This document shows positions 6,082 to 9,887 of a DNA stretch of 9,887 nucleotides, in pieces. The translations under genes were made by a program, and so were the position numbers. The notes beneath the pieces were generated by a model that saw only the letters and a list, made by a program, of their open reading frames with translations, was not told the DNA's origin and did not search any database. The first letter of the stretch is position 1. The number at the start of each line of letters is the position of its first letter. This DNA is from an uncultured Christensenellaceae bacterium (GTDB lineage Bacteria; Bacillota; Clostridia; Christensenellales; CAG-138), in the NCBI GenBank assembly GCA_902475645.1, contig CABSAH010000054.1, positions 1 through 9,887 of the forward strand, written 5' to 3'.

Positions 6082-7938
6082 ATGAAATCATTCCTAAAGC
6101 CTATCAGTTTTGCGCTGAGTCTGCTGCTTGTACTCAGCTTTTTGGGCTGCGCCAAGGAGCCCGCGAACACGGCGTCGCCCGTGCCCACAAAGGCGCCTGT
6201 AACAACGCCCGCAGCCGACCCGACTGCCGCGCCGGAGCCTGACGAAAGCGCAAGGGCCGAGGCCGAGGCCGCGCTGAAGGAGCTGGACGAAAGGATGTTT
6301 GCCGAAAGCGTTGCGGATGACGCGCTCAGCTTCCATCTTACCGTTGCGCATCCGGAAAATTTCCCGCTTATAACGGATTACCCGACGGGCTGGGGAGATT
6401 TTTCATACGCCGGGCAGGAAGCGGATAATGCGGATAACGAAGCATGGCTAAACGAGCTTTATGCAATAGACCGCAGCCTTCTTTCCGATGATTCCAAAAT
6501 AACCTACGATACGCTTTGCCAATCCCTTGAAGAAAACATAGAGGGCAGTAAGTATTATTATTATAATGAAGTGCTGGATACGCTGGTGGGGCTTCATTCC
6601 AACCTGCCGCTTAATTTGGTGTTCTACGATATGCACAATAAGGCGGATGTTGAAAACTACCTTACGCTGCTTGCGGATACCCCGCGCTACATAGGGCAGG
6701 TTTTGGCATTTGAGCAGGAAAAGTCCGCGGACGGCAAATTCATGCGCGACCATGCGCTCGACCAGGTGCTTGAGCAGATACAGGATTTCATCGATGCAAG
6801 GGAAACCTGCTTCCTGTTCGCCACGTTTGATGATTTTATAGCCGAAATAGACGAGCTTAGCGACGATGAACGCGCCGCGTACAGCGAAAGGAACGAGGAG
6901 CTTGTGAACGCGCTTATCGATTCCTATCAGGTGCTTTACGATGGGCTGGAGGAGCTTCGCGGCACGGCCACGACCGACGGCGCGCTTTATACCTACGGCG
7001 AGGAGGGCAAGGCCTTCTTTGCAACGGAGCTTAAATACAATGCCTGTGCGGACATTACGCCGGAGGAGGCGCTGAGCATACTTTACGATGAGCTTGAAGC
7101 GCAGATGGGCAGAATATACACCGCCGTCGCCACAGACTACACCGTGTCAGATAGATTCGGCACGGTTGAGCTGAGCGTAGGCACAACCGAGGAAAACATG
7201 GAGTATCTTAAAAAGCTTATGGCGGATTATTATCCCGAATTGCCCGAGCATACGCTTACGTTCATGGATTGCCCGAGCGAACTGGAGGATCAGTTCAGCC
7301 CTGCGGCGTATCTTATTCCGCCCGTGGACGACGCGAGCGAGAACCTTATAATACTAAACGCCAAAACGCTTGCCGATGACAGCATGTATCTTGATACCCT
7401 TGCGCACGAGGGTTACCCCGGGCATCTTTATCATTATCAGTACCTACGCACGCTGACAGACAAAACCGGCTATACACGCCAGGCGCTTTCCCTTGGCGGA
7501 TACTACGAAAGCTGGTCCCAGTCCGGAGAAGCGTTCTTCGATAACTATAATGATAAATTCGGCGCGCCGTATTGCAACTTTATGAACGCGAACACCATAA
7601 TGGGCAATGTTATACTGCCCGCGGCGATCAGCATAGAGGTGAACTACTTCGGCAAGAGCGCGGATGATATGTATGAGCTTATAGCTAACTATTTCGGGGA
7701 CGAGGCCGCGGAGGAGCTGAAGGACGTTTATTATGATTACGCCGTGGAAAACCCGTTCTATTTCCTTGAATATGCCCTTGGATACAGCATATATCAGCAA
7801 AAGCTCAGGGAGGCGCAGCAGCTTTGCGGCGCAAACTTTGACCTGCTCTCCTTCCACGAAACCTATCTTAACATAGGGCCTACGTATTTCAATATATCCA
7901 TGCCCATGATGGATGAATGGATAAACGAACACAAATAA
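6082..7938 (+). CDS. DUF885 family lipoprotein, putative zinc metallopeptidase
   Basis: A 618-aa exported protein. Residues 1-22 form a lipoprotein signal peptide (KSFLKP, hydrophobic core, FLG) with lipidation Cys at C23. Phe at -3 is slightly atypical for a lipobox. A Thr/Pro/Ala-rich linker spans about 26-55. The remainder is acidic and matches the DUF885 (PF05960) family, whose signature HExxPGH appears as H442-EGYPG-H448. This is a probable zinc site with E443 as catalytic base. YESWSQSGEAFF, about 30 residues later, replaces the more usual EGW...E segment and could give the third ligand. DUF885 members are thought to be peptidases; the substrate is unknown. The start is supported by AAGAAAGG 9 bases upstream of the ATG. 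The gene is monocistronic by context, with a terminator before it and a separate promoter after it. Confidence 0.88.
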   Translation: MKSFLKPISFALSLLLVLSFLGCAKEPANTASPVPTKAPVTTPAADPTAAPEPDESARAEAEAALKELDERMFAESVADDALSFHLTVAHPENFPLITDYPTGWGDFSYAGQEADNADNEAWLNELYAIDRSLLSDDSKITYDTLCQSLEENIEGSKYYYYNEVLDTLVGLHSNLPLNLVFYDMHNKADVENYLTLLADTPRYIGQVLAFEQEKSADGKFMRDHALDQVLEQIQDFIDARETCFLFATFDDFIAEIDELSDDERAAYSERNEELVNALIDSYQVLYDGLEELRGTATTDGALYTYGEEGKAFFATELKYNACADITPEEALSILYDELEAQMGRIYTAVATDYTVSDRFGTVELSVGTTEENMEYLKKLMADYYPELPEHTLTFMDCPSELEDQFSPAAYLIPPVDDASENLIILNAKTLADDSMYLDTLAHEGYPGHLYHYQYLRTLTDKTGYTRQALSLGGYYESWSQSGEAFFDNYNDKFGAPYCNFMNANTIMGNVILPAAISIEVNYFGKSADDMYELIANYFGDEAAEELKDVYYDYAVENPFYFLEYALGYSIYQQKLREAQQLCGANFDLLSFHETYLNIGPTYFNISMPMMDEWINEHK

Positions 7939-7966
7939 AAATATTGCCGCCTTCCGCTTTATACTG

Positions 7967-7995
7967 ATGACAACGCGCGGCGGATGTGGTAATAT
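7967..7995 (+). promoter_or_regulatory. Probable extended -10 promoter for the zinc-ribbon gene
   Basis: ATGACA (7967-7972, 5 of 6 to TTGACA) is separated by exactly 17 bases from TAATAT (7990-7995, 4 of 6). TG at 7987-7988 forms an extended -10. Start would be near 8002, about 34 bases before the ATG at 8036. The same gap carries a loose inverted repeat (AATATTGCCGCC near 7940 against GGCGG and GGTAATATT near 7979-7996). Confidence 0.5.
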
Positions 7996-8035
7996 TGATG
8001 CATCACATACGGTTTGATTGAAAGGAGTTTATTCT

Positions 8036-8467
8036 ATGCCCTATTGCACAAATTGCGGCGCGCAGTATGAGGACGGCACAAAGTTCTGCCCCACCTGCGG
8101 CGCGGCTACGGGCGAAACCGCCCAGCAGACACAGCAGGATACTGTTAACACCGCCCCCGCTCAGCCCGCTCAGCAGGCTGCCCCGGCGGACAACAGCAAA
8201 ACCATGGCTCTGCTTGCCGTTATATTCCCCGGGCTGTTCTTCCTGCCCATAGTGACCACCCCCAAGACCGAATTCGGCACGTTCTGGGCGAACCAGGCGC
8301 TGCTGCTTCTGCTTTTGAGCGTAGTTGCCAGCATCACCGCGGCAATAATTATAGGCATACTTATAGGCGTATTCGAGGTTGTGCTTTGGATAATGGCACT
8401 TGTCAGCGTCTGCAAGGGCGAAATGAAGCCCCTGCCGCTTATAGGCAAGATACAGATAATAAAATAA
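8036..8467 (+). CDS. Zinc-ribbon membrane protein (DUF4870-like)
   Basis: A 143-aa protein. The N-terminal zinc ribbon has C4-x2-C7 and C18-x2-C21 (MPYCTNCGAQYEDGTKFCPTCG). A Gln/Ala/Pro-rich linker (about 27-53) leads to a hydrophobic C-terminal half with about three membrane segments near 57-74, 87-109 and 112-126. The FWANQALLLLLL segment and the ending KPLPLIGKIQIIK resemble DUF4870/Tic20-like small membrane proteins common in Clostridia. The zinc ribbon is expected in the cytoplasm; the role is unknown. ATG 8036 is preferred over an in-frame TTG at 8018 because AAAGGAG (8021-8027) lies between them, 8 bases before the ATG. It has its own candidate promoter and a strong terminator, so it is probably monocistronic. 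Confidence 0.88.
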   Translation: MPYCTNCGAQYEDGTKFCPTCGAATGETAQQTQQDTVNTAPAQPAQQAAPADNSKTMALLAVIFPGLFFLPIVTTPKTEFGTFWANQALLLLLLSVVASITAAIIIGILIGVFEVVLWIMALVSVCKGEMKPLPLIGKIQIIK

Positions 8468-8479
8468 TTACGGCAAAGC

Positions 8480-8509
8480 AAAGGCCCTCCCGAAACGGAG
8501 GGTCTTTTT
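8480..8509 (+). terminator. Rho-independent terminator after the zinc-ribbon gene
   Basis: AAAGGCCCTCC (8480-8490) pairs with GGAGGGTCTTT (8497-8507), one G-U, around CGAAAC, and ends in five T residues. It lies between two convergent genes. Read on the minus strand the stem is followed only by a short T-run, so it may weakly serve the LysM gene as well. Confidence 0.9.
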
Positions 8510-8559
8510 GATGGGCTGCACTCTGTATTGCAATATGCCCCGCCCCGTGCGCGGAGCCG

Positions 8560-9366
8560 TCAATTACTTACCACGGGAATAAGCAGCGTTTCGCCCGCAA
8601 ATATCAAATCGGGATCCTCGCGCGGGTTGAGCCGCAGCAGCTCCTCAACCGTGGTGTTGAACCGTCGGGCTATGGATGAAAGCGTGTCCCCGCGGCGCAC
8701 AACGTATGTAATAAGCTCCCCGCTTATATACGGCTTAAGCAGCGCCCATGTGCGCGGCCCCGCTATGCCGTCCGCCGCTATGCGCCCCGCGCGCTGGAAT
8801 GCGGTAACGGCCCTGTATGTGCGGCTGCCGAATATGCCGTCCGCCGCGCCCGGGGAAAAGCCGGCGTTCGTGAGCGCCGTTTGCAGTATCGTTACAAGCA
8901 TACCCCTGTCCCCGCGCCTAAGGAAAACGTCGCTGTAATCTATATACGGGGCTATGGCAAGCCATGTTGCCCTATCCGCAACGCCCGTCTGCGCAAGCAG
9001 CGCGCTTTTCTGGAATGCGCGCAGGGCGGCCTGCGTCCTTGTGCCGAAAAGGCCGTCTATGCGGCCGGGGGAATTGCCCGAAGCCTCAAGCGCCTCCTGC
9101 AAGCGCCTTACCATTGCCCCGCGGCTGCCGCGCCTTAATACGTCCGGATCGCTTTCAAGGGCAAACGGTTCAAGATACTGCCACGTTACCGGCCCTATTA
9201 TACCGTCCTGCCTTGCGCCCAGCACCCGCTGGAACCGCATCACGGCGCGCTCCGTTGCCGCGCCGAATATTCCGTTTGCCGCGCCCGGGTCGTAGCCTGC
9301 GCGTATCAGGGCGGTTTGGGCCGTGCGCACATCGCTGCCCGTATCGCCGCGCTGTAATATCCTCAT
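8560..9366 (-). CDS. Protein with three peptidoglycan-binding domains and a C-terminal LysM domain
   Basis: A 268-aa protein on the minus strand. It has three tandem PG_binding_1 (PF01471) modules at about 1-66, 75-140 and 147-212, each with the family pattern LRRG..G..V..LQ..L...G...G..DG.FG..T..A...FQ....L..DG..G..TW. A LysM domain (PF01476) follows at about 220-265 (YVVRRGDTLSSIARRFNTTVEELLRLNP...I.AGETLLIP). These are non-catalytic cell-wall-binding modules; no hydrolase domain is present. No signal peptide is visible: the start (MRILQRGD) leads straight into the first repeat. GAGGTG sits 7 bases upstream of this ATG, so the start looks right. It may leave the cell by an unrecognised route, act on internal wall material such as during sporulation, or be released on lysis. 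It is convergent with the zinc-ribbon gene and divergent from ftsH. Confidence 0.9.
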   Translation of the reverse strand: MRILQRGDTGSDVRTAQTALIRAGYDPGAANGIFGAATERAVMRFQRVLGARQDGIIGPVTWQYLEPFALESDPDVLRRGSRGAMVRRLQEALEASGNSPGRIDGLFGTRTQAALRAFQKSALLAQTGVADRATWLAIAPYIDYSDVFLRRGDRGMLVTILQTALTNAGFSPGAADGIFGSRTYRAVTAFQRAGRIAADGIAGPRTWALLKPYISGELITYVVRRGDTLSSIARRFNTTVEELLRLNPREDPDLIFAGETLLIPVVSN

Positions 9367-9392
9367 TGTTTTGCACCTCGCTCATTTTGCTC

Positions 9393-9435
9393 TTGGCGCA
9401 TTGGCTGCGCCTTATATTGCCACCATATGCGCCAA
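9393..9435. promoter_or_regulatory. Nested inverted repeats upstream of the LysM gene
   Basis: TTGGCGCA (9393-9400) is mirrored by TGCGCCAA (9428-9435), and TGCGCC also occurs at 9406-9411, giving a tighter hairpin with the first copy. They lie 27-69 bases upstream of the minus-strand gene start, where its promoter should be. On that strand TATAAG (complement of CTTATA at 9411-9416) could be a -10, but no good -35 was found. A regulator-binding site is possible. Confidence 0.35.
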
Positions 9436-9476
9436 TCGCCCCTGCGGTGCGCGGATTACACGTTTTTTCACATTGT

Positions 9477-9491
9477 TGCTCATATTGAGCA
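9477..9491. promoter_or_regulatory. Small dyad immediately upstream of the ftsH promoter
   Basis: TGCTCA and TGAGCA form a 6-bp inverted repeat around TAT, ending 1 base before the -35 hexamer at 9493. The position would suit an activator or a repressor overlapping RNA polymerase. It does not resemble the CIRCE or CtsR heat-shock operators. Confidence 0.3.
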
Positions 9492-9492
9492 T

Positions 9493-9521
9493 TTGAACAT
9501 ACGCTTAAAGTGTGATATGAT
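9493..9521 (+). promoter_or_regulatory. Sigma-A promoter for ftsH
   Basis: TTGAAC (9493-9498, 4 of 6 including the TTGA core) and TATGAT (9516-9521, 5 of 6) are exactly 17 bases apart. A TG at 9513-9514 makes an extended -10. Transcription would start near 9528, about 55 bases before the TTG start codon. This is the best promoter match in the window. Confidence 0.75.
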
Positions 9522-9582
9522 AACTAAGATTATTAAATTGGTACGATATGCCTATCGCAACGGGGCATGTCAGGAGGACAAA

Positions 9583-9887
9583 TTGGGCAAAAAGCTGAGA
9601 ACACCGCTTATCTATTTGGCCATTGTGGTGCTGATGGTAGTATTGCTTACCCAGCTGCAAAATGGCGGCACCGATGATAAAAAAATCGAATATGCCGATT
9701 TTATTGCAATGGCGAAGGAAGGCACGGTGGAGGCCGTTGAATATTGCAACGGCGAAATAGTGGGCATTAAAAAAGGCTCCGCGTATAAGGAGCTGTTCCC
9801 CAAGAAGTATGACTTTATCTGCAACGTTTCCAACGAAAATGCGTTCCGTTCGGACATGGCGGCCATAGTTGCAGACGCCAAGGGCAT
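9583..9887 (+). CDS. ftsH: ATP-dependent zinc metalloprotease FtsH, N-terminal part (3' end outside window)
   Basis: The first 101 residues of an open frame running off the right edge. A short basic start (GKKLRTP) is followed by a membrane helix (about 8-25, LIYLAIVVLMVVLLTQL), a short polar linker, and IEYADFIAMAKEGTVEAVEYCNGEIVGIKKGSAYKELFP. That is the pattern of the FtsH extracellular domain (PF06480: [IY]SYSDFL...EGKVKSV.I....I.G). FtsH is a membrane-bound AAA+ protease that degrades misfolded membrane proteins and short-lived regulators; the AAA and HExGH protease domains would lie downstream. TTG 9583 is the start because AGGAGG (9572-9577) lies 5 bases before it. An in-frame TTG at 9538 lacks a ribosome binding site, and the ATG at 9567 is out of frame. 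Since only the N-terminus is seen, an FtsH paralogue cannot be ruled out. Confidence 0.82.
   Translation, partial: MGKKLRTPLIYLAIVVLMVVLLTQLQNGGTDDKKIEYADFIAMAKEGTVEAVEYCNGEIVGIKKGSAYKELFPKKYDFICNVSNENAFRSDMAAIVADAKG

Noticed and set aside
7444..7932. 162-aa open frame antisense to the DUF885 gene
   Set aside because: No recognisable domain and no good ribosome binding site; it mirrors the conserved plus-strand reading frame.
8528..8938. Plus-strand frames opposite the LysM gene (8528-8938, 8954-9488)
   Set aside because: The minus strand encodes intact PG_binding_1 and LysM domains; the opposite frames are low-information shadows.

Overview
The window looks like chromosomal DNA of a Gram-positive, Clostridia-like Firmicute. 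The basis is a DUF975 membrane protein, a zinc-ribbon/DUF4870-type protein, a PG_binding_1/LysM protein, GAGG/AGGAGG ribosome binding sites, sigma-A-like promoters and classic U-tract terminators. Coding DNA is GC-rich, yet isoleucine is very often written ATA, which suggests an uncultured or gut-type Clostridia lineage. This placement is an inference. No tRNA, rRNA, CRISPR array, transposase or phage gene was seen.

Layout. 1-194 is the 3' end of a gene for a membrane-anchored protein, followed by a terminator. 393-1190 (DUF975 membrane protein) and 1220-2995 (591-aa serine beta-lactamase-fold hydrolase) form a probable two-gene unit, preceded by a promoter-like sequence and a palindrome. 2996-3264 is a non-coding, heavily structured element with palindromes and 14-bp direct repeats, probably a dispersed repeat. 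3265-5938 is a tight three-gene operon with overlapping genes: murQ (MurNAc-6-P etherase), nagZ (GH3 beta-N-acetylglucosaminidase) and a BadF/BcrA-type sugar kinase resembling MurK. It ends in a strong terminator. 6082-7938 encodes a DUF885 metallopeptidase-like lipoprotein and 8036-8467 a small zinc-ribbon membrane protein with its own promoter and terminator. 8560-9366 (minus strand) encodes a protein with three peptidoglycan-binding domains plus LysM. It is divergent from the 5' end of ftsH (9583 to the window edge), which has a very good promoter and a TTG start.

How the genes fit together. The central operon contains a cytoplasmic muropeptide salvage route. NagZ cleaves GlcNAc from GlcNAc-MurNAc(-peptide), the kinase phosphorylates the free amino sugars, and MurQ turns MurNAc-6-P into GlcNAc-6-P and D-lactate. 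The upstream serine hydrolase belongs to the same broad fold as Bacillus subtilis AmiE (YbbE), the amidase of the analogous ybb cluster, so it may supply the missing peptide-removal step. The PG-binding/LysM protein adds to the cell-wall theme. No sugar transporter or dedicated regulator is visible here.

The most interesting points are the possible AmiE-like role of the serine hydrolase and its unassigned C-terminal region, the non-canonical and C-terminally short MurQ, and the structured repeat upstream of murQ. I see no clear evidence of an entirely new system.
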